A stretch of DNA of 46,779 nt. Source: Herpetosiphonaceae bacterium (GTDB taxonomy: Bacteria > Chloroflexota > Chloroflexia > Chloroflexales > Herpetosiphonaceae). The notes below the pieces were generated by a model that saw only the letters and a list, made by a program, of their open reading frames with translations, searched no databases and was not told where the DNA came from. The stretch is from contig JABXJS010000214.1 of NCBI GenBank assembly GCA_013538855.1, positions 1 through 46,779 of the forward strand, given 5' to 3'. A program made the translations under genes and the position numbers. This document shows, piece after piece, positions 41,201-46,664 of this stretch (position 1 is its first letter; every line of letters begins with the position of its first letter).

Positions 41201-44150
41201 GCAGGTCTACATGCAGCTCATGCCCGAGGGCCTGGTGATCCAGTTCCAAAACTACGGCGTCTACAATGGCTCGGCGCGCGCCACCGCCCAGATCGTGCTC
41301 TTCCGCGATGGGCGCATCCAGCTGCGCTACAAGCAGGTCGACGGCGGCTGGCGCACCCACACCGTCGGCATCGAGAACAGCGATGGCAGCATCGGCCAGC
41401 AGGTCGCCTACAACACAAACTACATCCAGACTGGCCGGATCGTGGAGCTAGGCGTCAAGCCCAGCTGGCTCGACCTCCAGCCCAACGCTGGCAGCGTCAG
41501 CGCCGGCCAGCAGCAGCAGGTCCAGCTCACGCTCGACGCCACTGGCCTGATCAGCAACACCTACCAGACCAGCATGACGCTGCAGAGCAACGATCCGCTC
41601 ACGCCAACCGTCACGCTGCCGGTCGTCTTCCACGTCAGCGGAGCCGCCGCCCTCAGCGCTGCGCCGCCGCTGCTCGACTTCGGCAGCGTGTTCGTCGGCC
41701 AGAGCGCCACCCGCACGCTGACGATCACCAATGTTGGCTCGGCCAGCACCAGCGTGCAGGCGCTCAGCAGCGCCGAGGGTAGCATCACCAGCGCGCTCTC
41801 GCCCACGCTGCTGGAGCCAGGCCAGGCTTTATCGACGACCGTGCGCTACAGCCCGACCAGCGCCGGCCCGCTCAGCAGCACGCTCGACATCACGGCCAGC
41901 GCAGGCAGCGCCAGCGTTGCGCTCAGCGGCTCGGCCGTGCTGCCGCCGGTGATCGTCGTCGATCCGCCAAGCATCAGCGCCAGCCTCACGGCCGGGGCGC
42001 AGCTCACACGCACGCTGACCATCTCCAACACTGGCTCCGCCGATCTGCTCTGGAACACAACCTTTGCCAGCGGTGGGCCAGGTGGCATCCTCGCAAACCT
42101 CAACGCAGGCTATGCCTCGATCACGGCGCTGATCCCCAATCGCTACGACTTTAGCGAGGGCACCAGCGGCAACGTTATTGGCGACGGTGGCGGCGATATG
42201 TACGACAACGGCAACTACATCAGCACCAACTTGGGCACCGAGCTGCCCTACAGCGACAACAGCGTGGTCGCTAGCCCGGCCTTTGGCCCCGGCGGCAGCT
42301 ACTTCACCCGCAAGTATCCGGGCCTGTTCGTACTTGGAGCCACGCTCGACGGCATCGATCAGTTCTCGGTCACCGGCTACCTTGGCGCAGACGGCGGCGG
42401 CGCAATGGATGCCAGCGTGATCACGACACAGGTTGGCGGCAGCAGCTACCGCGGCTTTGTCAAGCGCGTGTATAACGCTGGCGATCCATCGGTGAACCAC
42501 TTGATCATCGTGGCCGACCGACCAGGCCTCAGCCACAGCTACAGCAGCAACACCGACATCGACGACCACACCGTCAGCGGACTGAGCGGCAGCACGCAGA
42601 TCTTCTACCTGCTCTATGCCAGCGCCAGCGGCGGCTACATCAACGACGCCCAAACTGAGGCGATTATGCGCGAGTTCCTCACGGTCGCCCATCCCAGCCA
42701 GTGGCTGCAGGGCGGCCCCAACAGCGGCACTGTCGCCGCAGGCAGCGCCCAGACCGTTGATGTGGTGCTCAACGCCAGCACGCTGATCAGCGGCACCTAC
42801 ACCGCCGCGCTCACGCTCAACTCCAACGATCCGGCCACCCCCAGCCTGAGCGTGCCGATCACGCTGACGGTCAGCGGCAGCCCGGTGCTCAGCGCCGCGC
42901 CTGATCCGGTCAGCTTCGGCCCGGCCTACGTCGGCGGCAGCGTCACGCGCACGCTGACCATCTCCAACACCGGCACGGCCGATCTCGTGCTCCAGTCGCT
43001 GACCAGCGATCTGGCTGACTTCAGCGCGGGAGCATACGCGCCGACGCTCGCACCTGGCGCAACACAAAGCATCACGCTGACCTTTGCGCCAAGCAGCGCC
43101 GGGCCGCAGACAGCCACGCTCACCATCGTCTCGAACGCTGGCTCCACCACGGTGGCGCTCGACGGCTCCGGCGTGCTGCCGCCGGTGATCGCCGTTGCGC
43201 CCGCCAGCCTCAGCGCCAGCCTGACCACCGGCGCACAGCTCACGCGCACGCTGACCATCTCCAACACCGGCGCGAGCGTGCTCACCTACACGCTGGAGCC
43301 ACGCGCCAGCGCCAGCGCCGTGCTCGATGTGGCGGTGCTCGGGGCCGACTCCGGCACCAACCTCAACGATGTCACGGCCAAGCTCGTCGCCACCGGACAG
43401 TTCAACACGGTGACGGGCATCAATGTTAGCCAGCGCACGCCTGCGCTCGCCGAGCTGCGCGCCTACGCGGCTGTGCTGGTCTACAGCAACAACAACTTTG
43501 CCGATGCCGCCACGCTGGGCAATGTGCTGGCCGACTACATCGACCAGGGCGGCGGCGTGGTTATGATGCAGTTCGCCCACAGCAGCGGCCCGGCCGTCGG
43601 CGGGCGCTTCGCCAGCGGCGGCTATCGGCTCTTCAACACGGGCGGCAGCTACAACAGCGGCAACGTCACGCTCGGCCACGTCTACCAGCCGACGCATCCG
43701 CTGCTGGCGGGCGTCAGCAGCTTCGCCACTGGCAGCTCGGGGGCCTACCGCTCCACCAGCACGCTGGTCGCTGGCACCACGCGCATCGTCGACTACAGCG
43801 ACGGCACGCCGCTGGCCGTGGCCAAGGCGATCAGCACGCCGCTGGGTCTGCGCCCGCGCCTCGACCTCAACTTCTACCCGGCCTCGTCGAGCGTCAACAG
43901 CGGCTACTGGGACGCCAGCACCGACGGCGGGCGGCTCATGGCCAACGCGCTGCTCGTGGTCGCCAGCCCGGCCTACCTGCGGCCCACGCCGCTCACTGGC
44001 ACGGTGGCGCCTGGCGGCGCAGTCAGCGTTGCGGTCGTCTTCGATGCGGCCAACCTGGGCGCAGGCACCTACCAGAGCCAGCTCGATGTTGTCTCCAACG
44101 ACATCGACACGCCCAAGCTCAGCCTCCCGGTCACGCTAACCGTCGAGTAG
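26232..44150 (+). CDS. Giant exported multidomain repeat protein (5972 residues)
   Basis: One uninterrupted frame. Order: signal peptide (1-38); Thr/Pro linker (45-105); cadherin-like module (about 150-225); domain with FGYWSYSSAAVDVPHG (235-315); second Thr/Pro linker; cadherin-like module with SDPDGD (346-438); PKD domain with WVFGDGTEAT (438-522); another cadherin-like module (525-615); Big-like domain (616-723); beta-rich region without known match (about 915-1250); von Willebrand D domain (about 1565-1820) with SDPHIATMDGLRFDSF and GRPNGNIDDDF. Next come fourteen two-part repeats (1842-4627), then a C-terminal array of BACON-like and choice-of-anchor-D sandwiches with three inserted domains (4630-5972). 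There is no LPxTG, membrane anchor or sorting tail. AAAGGAG precedes the ATG. It probably serves as adhesin or extracellular matrix; this is inference from architecture. A strong hairpin follows the stop. Confidence 0.95.
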   Translation: MQRGITLLQSQRIRRILNVLMLGLLLLQSLPVLPVAASEQSKQGSPDPSTLEPTTAEQATPVTSTTDPEIKATPAITTTVTPAIRLTPTAATVPTRPLTPTVPELTPCLSVQSNVYLPTVLKNLTTSMRANAPPAQRSSAALVATCYLDVRQDTPISLALTSIVSSSAALSHTLITTPSHGSASLSATTLSYTPTQGFSGGDLLSYTFEDGGQSWQVDVHLNVSPSAVPVVPLAECVADLGGGQWLAQFGYWSYSSAAVDVPHGSSNGFSPAPSERGQPTTFSPGMHSAVFTPPFDGAPLTWTLGHYRASASSSSPICAVTPPTPTMTPTGTPATSTPTATPGSNQPPLAASGTLSVTEDIAASLDLSTLASDPDGDLLTYTLALTPTHGAASVTNSMLSYQPDANYSGPDSLRYSVSDGRGGSASGDIAITVNAVNDAPIVTLQADPVSGTLPLTVTFTAQASDIEGDALSYRWVFGDGTEATDAVSTTHVYTATGLYASYVVVSDTSSAEGSAMVQIRAGNVANYPPVADDETLFLQAISSTIDLDLLSYDVDQDPLSWAIATPPEHGTASIISSTLTYTRSEAYTGTDTLIYSVSDSINQPVTATLTIVDQRVVLAIEPNSVILTGVDVTHTLHVRGYDQQGNVVSLEGMQLDWLVSHSNWITGTSSITYTVLPDDPTTIIVRSTADAGAASFVVRDHSDATIRSQIVNVLVGQPRENTFLVPDDQLVFPAQNLTPTLPLSETTPTNPDGTLYLGAFTQDELLSRFEVISTTLENGDESLIQAKYAIVTTGPAPSVGSMLLTNESAQLFGRVLSVTQRSGYNLIQLELVELPDVFKTLDFYINSERMIDDGVYFTDTIPLVASFDSSGNAYLYERTPERLAELEGQAKDEVAPEDQAALDSLPQLQSTTPTTPSTQPWFRGAHWEKDKILGACKAEANVNWGGFSIKPNFALNPKIETGLKLGKYVDQNGNETEYIEMAKAAIGMNPTAGFAVELKFQASGDVSLSCELFKKDFTIPLAASANPILGALNAFLRPTVTVKVNFAIKAALEGGPKLALKWSISGSIDIMGGFQYENQQLTLVPPSKFDPKVDITQPSAIINGNLGIDRWKVEATAGIYIVGEFKFRLLGSVFDLLGPLPNRFPGVFRVLRAFEHFLTVDVLEAQLGFEVKTAWATPAYVLWDNVDASGGKFKPSQAFQVPFSIALKASKIKDLLKIFGLDNYFSLDLKLGPKDPIYKADWYKALDPGENYFEYSNTRTDTIWPGDALKIVSKPVEDTRWPYDWGQLYYISDTIGIVTWPVARLERQGDQLVGFWEVPESVCEGKNPGDPIVFHLLGYNHLMGVTTASYIGKIQVTCDSLRVDIILPTDITNASERRPDPNRPNDPDLTEADWPSTIPVLYACNDPNDQYDRRDWTAISRATDNQAQLQTLEFVFGGRIVKQGGPGTTHLDATLTHDFGSNNPDYHPVYAIATARRPKLDANGNPTGQYETITKEVHKPFFMIYRNCGDLRDFDHRTLNNLCEVVIQERVRIGHIVSPPGGVPIVVFPPWGDQPWYTIGRYPKGLICSWITRSDPHIATMDGLRFDSFSLGEFTYLKPRPGYEQGGVTLQARQQHVEDIVSGGPLSTIILNLADWTSWNTAFALKADGTIFEFRAGDLTKPYINHQLQPLEPGIHQFGEVDLVINSERSAELKYRGFSFRISQSWGTWIDVESTVPQDDSHYGMSGRPNGNIDDDFLLPDGRPALDAYDFANGWRVTELDESLFTYDNPGDGPWTYNMPQINEPPSREELAPFMQQAEDLLAGVCQSDSIDEVEVRNVAYELYAGRPAAEVAQTGLCFYAFHGTITNQLVPGLPVPGAKVTVTDGTQELCSTWTDRFGTYTCMAPASGALGTRTLSVSQRGSASTSVQIDALPPAGRSLPIQADLAVAPTTLRMYGTVQDQTNQPLYNAEVRTRGPVSAGFTKVYTSTNATGQYTSYLMLDDGVLTGNLTFTLSYNPDFNSTDPNAQSIVAEFVRPFSGLNEHALNQFPADLTLTGVLLRFSGRVSYQFDEAIPVEGARVLIEPTVPHPEFDACDITTLIYRDPKSVDKDHPIDLRKETTDRARVGTYACDVPLEDLTPFQANVQVLSRNGGSVITSQIVDVDPQTRPAGETFNVTTLLRVDTPVLRLRGQVTSPQGQRLAGAVINASSDDGIADALVRTDVTGVYTAYLPLNENAVNGSVSYSVGYLNVGTSGSADFIGAQTGTPLDVNKDFVVRGSLLEFAGRVIDTRTNAPVYGASVTISSPDDPLFCDMQTGLHPLVPDEYRLPPTLFDPNPRRCKLVVDGNAPQRMRLVYDVTTADDHRVYTDTLNLPAVGGYSFVSRDLLTRSITPTLLELRGSVVRPTGAPLAGASVSIDAGGASTSARTDQAGAYTTTLRLPNGVLSGTLDYSVSYRTLSITDTQPFTATQYATTAITHDLLYTPRTVFLRGTITNTYGIDLPPTTVEISSTDITTTAGSRCFTQTDTAGTYVCAAQTTTLGPITLIYKTTGMWGAQTFTETATIPANADVVDYTKDLSVNLTVLHAVGRITTPAGEPLEGVQLTPSGNDVFRVETHPTDADGNYDFYILLRTRPSDGWSGQVQYFVGYGTEGRIYRLDYSAVKNQATLLQKDFTLDMRVITFKGELLNAYVPANRNDKGVYGTRVSVTSPQIGPLCEFNSLDRYKDYKYTCSARVFSDQPFDITYLLSGDWGSATYTGTLSSVPAPGELLKIERNFSLRPPTLLLTGKALDRNNRPLTNIAVEADAPAFTSKLVGEQLKRTVGMNSDQTGRYTAYVVLDQSFTNTTIDYKATYRFDGEEYVVNDSRDIVVEGNSLQQVNVNLQFPYRKVTFKGRLRNATDPGVKLDGTLLIVSPSLDRTLCASVSASSASDYSCEALLDTDDEYLVNYRVTGIWGATNLLNQPISGTLTTVSRTLDISPRVLHLGGTVKDPNGVALANAKVRMSSYSIVNERYTTLEATTDASGVYTASAVLGDGVVQVAVRYDVSVNGNTTRVDDTFSISGSAPVVSISKDLVIDSAQLKFTGTLINALMGASGSWSGNNQLVVSSPQLGQLCTTSNLSSSFSCTANITTQSPFDVNYTIFADWGSRVLTDRVTLIPAFGAQGVWTSTLTVTPTMVHVSGTAMLSNSLGLNPIANASVRTALPGRVSSPMISSVWTANPKTTLSGTFDLYAVLREVQQPTTATLSLVFDSTYINQHIFTATADIINQTDAGTLIFYDRSEGGNPSTARTILLKGLFVNALAPNAPTAQPKAYYRLESPTLGTICAYDNPDDPPVGSYYCPVTVDNDEPFEVEVSAWGPYGAQQRTYQVTSIPPIGGQATVQEDVQFTPTTIHAAGMVFEPAVVPVPLGNVDVLLSLEQQGRKLGSTRMRTQPNGTFDLYLVLPNNVTGLVDMIYDLDLDGITAKYGLSNRQLQVGQLNEWSYLLPFEKRRVRFAGRVTNDLVPGMGVPGQVFITAPDFTTLYCDADINPATGYYSCDAQLQSSQPITVNYRINGLWGSFDRTGVVTDIAGVGSTTLVERDMGITPTTLRMYGSITDSYGEPLGNTRMQVSGEGLAYAGARGDDTVDIVTNASGQYEAFVLLRPNVTRGDLNYDLAYYNVTQSYTRAFFGMVENQLNQQLANFELDFRNVVFTGRVRNQFVPAQGLLGTLTLTSTVEGELCSAELDDGHTHQLNPDVYIGEYRCVARGVTMDSFPAQYIASGEWGSVIVSDTVPFGQAGSEISLLKNIAATPTTLRLVGSLTDGLSNPLPGSSIEVTGDGLYNGSGGAQATVDAQGLYTTTVVLKQGVVSGTLNYRVSVNSGHANLSVPYNVAPTQLTTITQSILFEDRPVNFSGFVRNGLTGQPLSGISIAVTDQGGSNLCATSSSGGSASYACTTRLLDNSSVPMRYQLSGDWGSAVISDTIPAGASNVTTNVSRTLTISPTMLRLRGTLRDGLGVPISGASIQVTGAAVSSLSGSPSLTTDSNGRYEGLLLIKADKRSDALTLLVTVGGSSGSVAVPFSAAAGQITTVNKDIIFETRAVRFHGSVINALAPGSVLRYTSLSIATASGSSLCQTSSNSAGAYDCTVQIVGNEGFNIAYTLSGDWGSTTINASVPAGASGSTIDMLRDLGAAPTTLVLRGIVRDVNSTPLSGISINVSNPSLSNLNSSPTLTTNSQGVYSTTLVLKAGATDGTLTYHLTGLSGAGDVLVPFSVAANSAVVVTKDIVFTPRTLQFTGRVYNTLAPSMTIPGMSVVVRNIDGTLCSANASSAGSYSCSRQVAEGSSFPVEYAVSGVWGSAILTGTVPTAAVSSTTTVVTRDLGLTMTTLKLQGRVIDADDSGIAGVSITINSADAIGPATATSDASGNYVAYLGLKVGTASTSLSYQAQAMYSTDNRTVALNSIADRALTPVTQNFYFTTRRIVFNATPVNYWSGETMAADSVAVSTANTGEICRDTNPGATSFSCEARIVASQSFLATYTVSGTWGVSTRQYWIYPDATTNDIIDTHNIAVQPTTLYVYGAVRDPAGYGRSGAAITVTGELLAHDYTTTSNSYGNYGMYPFITSSALSGVITLTVTLDGQTVTRPLTLTNLSANSYNQRQENVSLGLLPPTLTTTPSAFTVTMDVDSITTATLTISNTGERDLTYNAYNNNSSASPWLVFSSRSGTLTPTALITQPFQLNTTGLISGTYNAQIRINTNDPSGSYRYVPVQLHVIGTPDLALSAQQLAFGDVFVGGSQTRTLTLTNTGTVDIGLSDVSVDNPAFATTWVSGTITPSSTSAIQVRLAPTAVQPYSGTMTVTTTVGVYQIPLSGAGALPPVFNVSPTAVEASATVGTSTTVTLTISNTGSADLTWQAGAFASAASNADAFGYRWIDNTQPGGPAYTWNEIASTGSAIGGGLGDDNYAGPFDIGFPFSFYGQSYTQFYVGSNGYIGFGPPSGYESRFQTNIPNAGTPNTIIAWSWTDLNRYGDSQVYMQLMPEGLVIQFQNYGVYNGSARATAQIVLFRDGRIQLRYKQVDGGWRTHTVGIENSDGSIGQQVAYNTNYIQTGRIVELGVKPSWLDLQPNAGSVSAGQQQQVQLTLDATGLISNTYQTSMTLQSNDPLTPTVTLPVVFHVSGAAALSAAPPLLDFGSVFVGQSATRTLTITNVGSASTSVQALSSAEGSITSALSPTLLEPGQALSTTVRYSPTSAGPLSSTLDITASAGSASVALSGSAVLPPVIVVDPPSISASLTAGAQLTRTLTISNTGSADLLWNTTFASGGPGGILANLNAGYASITALIPNRYDFSEGTSGNVIGDGGGDMYDNGNYISTNLGTELPYSDNSVVASPAFGPGGSYFTRKYPGLFVLGATLDGIDQFSVTGYLGADGGGAMDASVITTQVGGSSYRGFVKRVYNAGDPSVNHLIIVADRPGLSHSYSSNTDIDDHTVSGLSGSTQIFYLLYASASGGYINDAQTEAIMREFLTVAHPSQWLQGGPNSGTVAAGSAQTVDVVLNASTLISGTYTAALTLNSNDPATPSLSVPITLTVSGSPVLSAAPDPVSFGPAYVGGSVTRTLTISNTGTADLVLQSLTSDLADFSAGAYAPTLAPGATQSITLTFAPSSAGPQTATLTIVSNAGSTTVALDGSGVLPPVIAVAPASLSASLTTGAQLTRTLTISNTGASVLTYTLEPRASASAVLDVAVLGADSGTNLNDVTAKLVATGQFNTVTGINVSQRTPALAELRAYAAVLVYSNNNFADAATLGNVLADYIDQGGGVVMMQFAHSSGPAVGGRFASGGYRLFNTGGSYNSGNVTLGHVYQPTHPLLAGVSSFATGSSGAYRSTSTLVAGTTRIVDYSDGTPLAVAKAISTPLGLRPRLDLNFYPASSSVNSGYWDASTDGGRLMANALLVVASPAYLRPTPLTGTVAPGGAVSVAVVFDAANLGAGTYQSQLDVVSNDIDTPKLSLPVTLTVE
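31755..40110 (+). repeat. Fourteen B-A repeat units inside the giant gene
   Basis: Fourteen units, mostly 570-640 bases (about 200 residues); only the first is longer, about 710. Part B starts with FxGxVxNxL-P, has a cysteine pair LC...YxC, and ends with a WGS box (SGDWGSA, SGVWGSA, NGLWGSF, TGIWGAT). Part A starts at PTTLxLxGxVxD with G-x-P-L-x-G-A, then a TDxxGxYxxxxxL strand and LxYxV. A resembles carboxypeptidase regulatory/CnaB-like sandwiches. The starts of A fall near 32015, 32725, 33340, 33910, 34505, 35105, 35690, 36330, 36925, 37545, 38115, 38690, 39260 and 39825. The 20-mer tcagcggcgactggggcagc is identical at 34411, 38023 and 38596, which implies recent duplication or conversion among distant units. 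Confidence 0.88.
40120..44147 (+). repeat. C-terminal beta-sandwich array with three different inserts
   Basis: The scaffold alternates a BACON-like sandwich (TLTISNTGSADL ... SGTYxAxLxLxSNDP) with a choice-of-anchor-D sandwich (FGxVFVGxSxTRTLTxTNxG). The first BACON-like copy (about 4630-4736) has no insert. The next three each carry a different globular insert between the ISNTG strand and the SGTVAAG segment: a NIDO-like domain with FPFSFYGQSYTQFYVGSNGY (about 4886-5073), an unfamiliar domain of about 210 residues (5280-5490), and a class I glutamine-amidotransferase/ThuA-like fold with VLVYSNNNFAD (5696-5915). The protein ends on the last strand, LPVTLTVE. Confidence 0.8.
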
Positions 44151-44160
44151 GCCCAGCGCC

Positions 44161-44196
44161 GCAGCCCCCAGGTCGTGCACGCGACCTGGGGGCTGC
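44161..44196 (+). terminator. Terminator after the giant gene
   Basis: GCAGCCCCCAGGTCG (44161-44175) pairs perfectly over 15 bp with CGACCTGGGGGCTGC (44182-44196) around a 6-base loop, followed by tcttgtttta. It begins 10 bases after the stop at 44150. Confidence 0.85.
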
Positions 44197-44374
44197 TCTT
44201 GTTTTAGTTCCACGCTATGTCAAGTAAATCACCCGCAGTGACCAGTCGCCACCGCTGAACGCGTGGGACAGCAGCAGCGCAGGCGCTCAGCTGAACCACG
44301 CCGGCCTAACCACAGCGCAGCGTGTTCATCAAACAGCTGGCGACACAGCCAGCCAGGTTTTGTGAACGAATCGT

Positions 44375-44405
44375 CTGTGGTCTGTGCCTACAGCTCAGAC
44401 CACAG
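44375..44405 (-). terminator. Hairpin downstream of the XRE regulator gene
   Basis: CTGTGGTCTG (44375-44384) and CAGACCACAG (44396-44405) form a perfect 10-bp stem with an 11-base loop, 45 bases past the stop of the minus-strand regulator gene. The stretch between it and the giant gene's terminator (44197-44374) shows no gene. Confidence 0.45.
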
Positions 44406-44449
44406 GGTCAGCGCTGGTGGTGCAGCGACCGCTCACTGGTGGCGACTGT

Positions 44450-45376
44450 TCACTGCGGGTGCACGGCCCACAGGCCATGTGGTGGCTCGGTCGGCGCTGT
44501 GGCATTGAGTGCACATGGCATAAACCAGCGGATCGGGCGCGGCGGTGCGGCAGCAAACACGGTCTGACAGCGCCGCAGGTTGTCTGGGCTTGGCTCGGGG
44601 TAGTACGACACGATGAAAAACATATCTTCAAGCTGCGGGATAGGGTGCTCCTCCAGCACAAAGTCCATGGGCACGCCGTCAACAGCGGTGCGGTTGAGCG
44701 TCTTGATGCGGTAGCTGGTAATCGCGCTCGTCTGCACCTCATCCCAGGCGCGACCGAAACAGGCGTAGTCGCTGGGCGTCAGCTTCATGCGCAAACAGTC
44801 GGGGTAGGCTAAGTAAAAGTCTTCGTGCTGGCGAAACAGGTTGCGCGACTTGAAGCGGTAGACCTGATCGCGGTTGGTCTCGTCACGGCTCAGCGCCGCA
44901 TCAGTAAGCGCCAGCCGCGAGTCAAAAATAATCTCCAAGATTGTGCGACGCTGGTCGACGAACGCCTGCATAAGCGCAGTGTCGTCGCCAAGAAAGATGA
45001 GCGAGGCGGTGTTTGCCATCCACACCCGAAACTGAAAATCCATAACATAGACGGGAAAGACTAGCTGCTCTGGTGGGTAGGCAGCGGCGATATCACCTAG
45101 TACGAGGCGGATGTGCTCTAGCGGCGGCAGCACCGTTGGCTGGCGGTAGCCTGCCAGGCCCTGCAGGAAGACGATGTCGGCGTGACGCAGGCCCAGACAT
45201 GCGCCCAGACGCTCTAGCGTCTCTGGGCGCGGCAGGCGCTTGCCCTTCTCGATGGCGATCAGCGGGCTGGTGCCTTGCCAGCCCATGGCCGTCGCAAGAT
45301 CGAATAGGGACTGGCCGTGCTGCTGACGCAAGCGGCGCACCGCCGCCCCCAGCAGCTGCATCTTGTAGGCGTTCAT
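44450..45376 (-). CDS. XRE-family regulator with MmyB-like ligand domain
   Basis: A 308-residue regulator. The N-terminal Cro/C1-type HTH (about 8-65) reads AAVRRLRQQHGQSLFDLATA, then SPLIAIEKGKRLPRPETLERL. The C-terminal part (about 85-270) resembles the PAS-like MmyB ligand domain, with VMDFQFRVWMANTASLIFLG as the typical W-x-N-x-x strand and helix. The longer frame starts at 45433, but AGGAGG precedes the ATG at 45376. It is divergent from the two exported-protein genes at 45547 and 46113, sharing a 170-base upstream region, and may regulate them or itself. The effector is unknown. Confidence 0.87.
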   Translation of the reverse strand: MNAYKMQLLGAAVRRLRQQHGQSLFDLATAMGWQGTSPLIAIEKGKRLPRPETLERLGACLGLRHADIVFLQGLAGYRQPTVLPPLEHIRLVLGDIAAAYPPEQLVFPVYVMDFQFRVWMANTASLIFLGDDTALMQAFVDQRRTILEIIFDSRLALTDAALSRDETNRDQVYRFKSRNLFRQHEDFYLAYPDCLRMKLTPSDYACFGRAWDEVQTSAITSYRIKTLNRTAVDGVPMDFVLEEHPIPQLEDMFFIVSYYPEPSPDNLRRCQTVFAAAPPRPIRWFMPCALNATAPTEPPHGLWAVHPQ

Positions 45377-45546
45377 GCTGGGCCTCCTATGCTTCGATGT
45401 GGATAGATGATGACGTGGCTCAATCAGTGGCACGAGAACAAACGCTCTAACTCGCTAGGTACTTCTCAAGCTGCGGCTGTTGGCTCTATTCTAAACTGTC
45501 AGCGCAACCAGCGCACAGACTTATGTTGTTCAACGGAGGATAGACC

Positions 45547-46098
45547 ATGCCCACATTTCGTCAACGTCTGCTCATGCTCGGCGGAGTCCTCGCCGTGCTG
45601 CTGGTGAGCATCAGCATCAGCGCTCGCCGTGCGGCCTCGGCCGCCATTCAGGACGCAGGCAGCGCCGCGCAGCCCGCCAGCGTGCGCCACAGCGTGCGCG
45701 GCAATGCCACGCCCAACGACCCGCCGCCGCTTGACACCGTAATCAAATATTTCTTCACCGGCGTCACCGACAACGCCAACGCCGTCACAGCCATCCACTG
45801 CACCAACACAAGCGACCAAGGCTTCTATATCTGGATTCAGCTCTACAGCGAAAATTTGGTTGACTACTATGAGCGCGAGCAGATCCTGCTGCCTGGCCGC
45901 ACCTACACCCTGACCAGCTCGGAGCAGCCCTTCTTCTACGAGTGGGCCAACCTGAACACCAGCTATATTCAGCAGGGCGTTGGGCGCATCGCTGTCGATG
46001 ACCGCTTCCCCGATAAGGTTATCTGTACGGCGCAGGTGCTTGAAAAGAACAATCCACCAGCGTTTATCGTCAGCCTTGATATGTTCGCGCCACGCTAG
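45547..46098 (+). CDS. Exported protein, first of a tandem paralogous pair
   Basis: A 183-residue exported protein with a signal peptide (1-33, AASA region). The mature part is a single beta-rich domain. Its marks are YFFTGVTDNANAVTAIHCTN, a central LLPGRTYTLTSS, a FFYEW turn, IQQGVGRIAVDD and KVICTAQV near the end. The two cysteines (in HCTN and VICTA) probably form a disulfide. The next gene encodes a clear paralogue with the same landmarks. I do not recognise the family. The ribosome site is GGAGGA. The cell-surface location, and an upstream XRE regulator transcribed the other way, are all the context offers. Confidence 0.82.
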   Translation: MPTFRQRLLMLGGVLAVLLVSISISARRAASAAIQDAGSAAQPASVRHSVRGNATPNDPPPLDTVIKYFFTGVTDNANAVTAIHCTNTSDQGFYIWIQLYSENLVDYYEREQILLPGRTYTLTSSEQPFFYEWANLNTSYIQQGVGRIAVDDRFPDKVICTAQVLEKNNPPAFIVSLDMFAPR

Positions 46099-46112
46099 CA
46101 GGAGGGTACCCG

Positions 46113-46646
46113 ATGCAGTCCTTCAAACGCTGGCGCAGACTGCTGGCGCTACTGCTGGCCACCAGCCTGCTTGGCCTCGCCCAGAGCCATGCGCAGCGCC
46201 GCCAAAGCGCAGCCGAGGTGCCCGCCGAGGCGGTGCTGATCTATCAACTCGTCGGCGTGGCCGACTATCTCACCCAGGTCGCCAGCGTGGCGCATTGCAC
46301 CAACCTCAGCCAGTACCCAACCCGGCTATGGTTCGAGGTGCGCGACGATGACCCGAGCACCGATCAACTTGTCGACGCTTGGGTGCTGCCGGGGCACAGC
46401 GTCACCTTTGGCACGCAGGAGACAGGCTTCTACTATGTAAGCGCGGCCACCGCTGGCAGCGTGCGCCAAGGCTGGGCTGGTATCTACAGTGAGGACGAGC
46501 GCGCCTGGGTGATCTGCACAGCGCAGCTGATCGACCCGTCGAGTAGCACGCCGAGCTACATCGCACAGCTTCAGCTCTTCAGCCCTGGCGGCCAGCCTGT
46601 AACCACGCTCACCTATCGGGCGCTGCTACCGCTCCTCAAGCGCTAA
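46113..46646 (+). CDS. Exported protein, second of the tandem paralogous pair
   Basis: A 177-residue exported protein: signal peptide (1-28, ending SHAQ) and one domain matching its neighbour 14 bases upstream. Shared landmarks are Y-x-x-x-GV-x-D, VASVAHCTNLS, WVLPGHSVTFG, GFYYVS, VRQGWAGIYSEDE and VICTAQLID, with the same two cysteines. It adds a C-terminal extension ending TYRALLPLLKR. AGGAGGG precedes the ATG. The pair is presumably one transcript. The small hairpin GCCGC-aac-GCGGC at 46650-46662 separates it from the convergent gene at the window edge. Family unknown. Confidence 0.82.
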   Translation: MQSFKRWRRLLALLLATSLLGLAQSHAQRRQSAAEVPAEAVLIYQLVGVADYLTQVASVAHCTNLSQYPTRLWFEVRDDDPSTDQLVDAWVLPGHSVTFGTQETGFYYVSAATAGSVRQGWAGIYSEDERAWVICTAQLIDPSSSTPSYIAQLQLFSPGGQPVTTLTYRALLPLLKR

Positions 46647-46664
46647 TATGCCGCAACGCGGCGG

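Noticed and set aside
37959-41360. 1133-codon minus-strand frame (and others at 26892-27938 and 41829-43697)
   Set aside because: Antisense to the giant gene. Composition follows the complement of Ser/Thr-rich coding sequence, and no start signals or domains are seen.
43990-44150. C-terminal sorting signal on the giant protein
   Set aside because: The protein ends in a complete beta strand (LPVTLTVE) with no LPxTG, hydrophobic tail or PEP-like motif.
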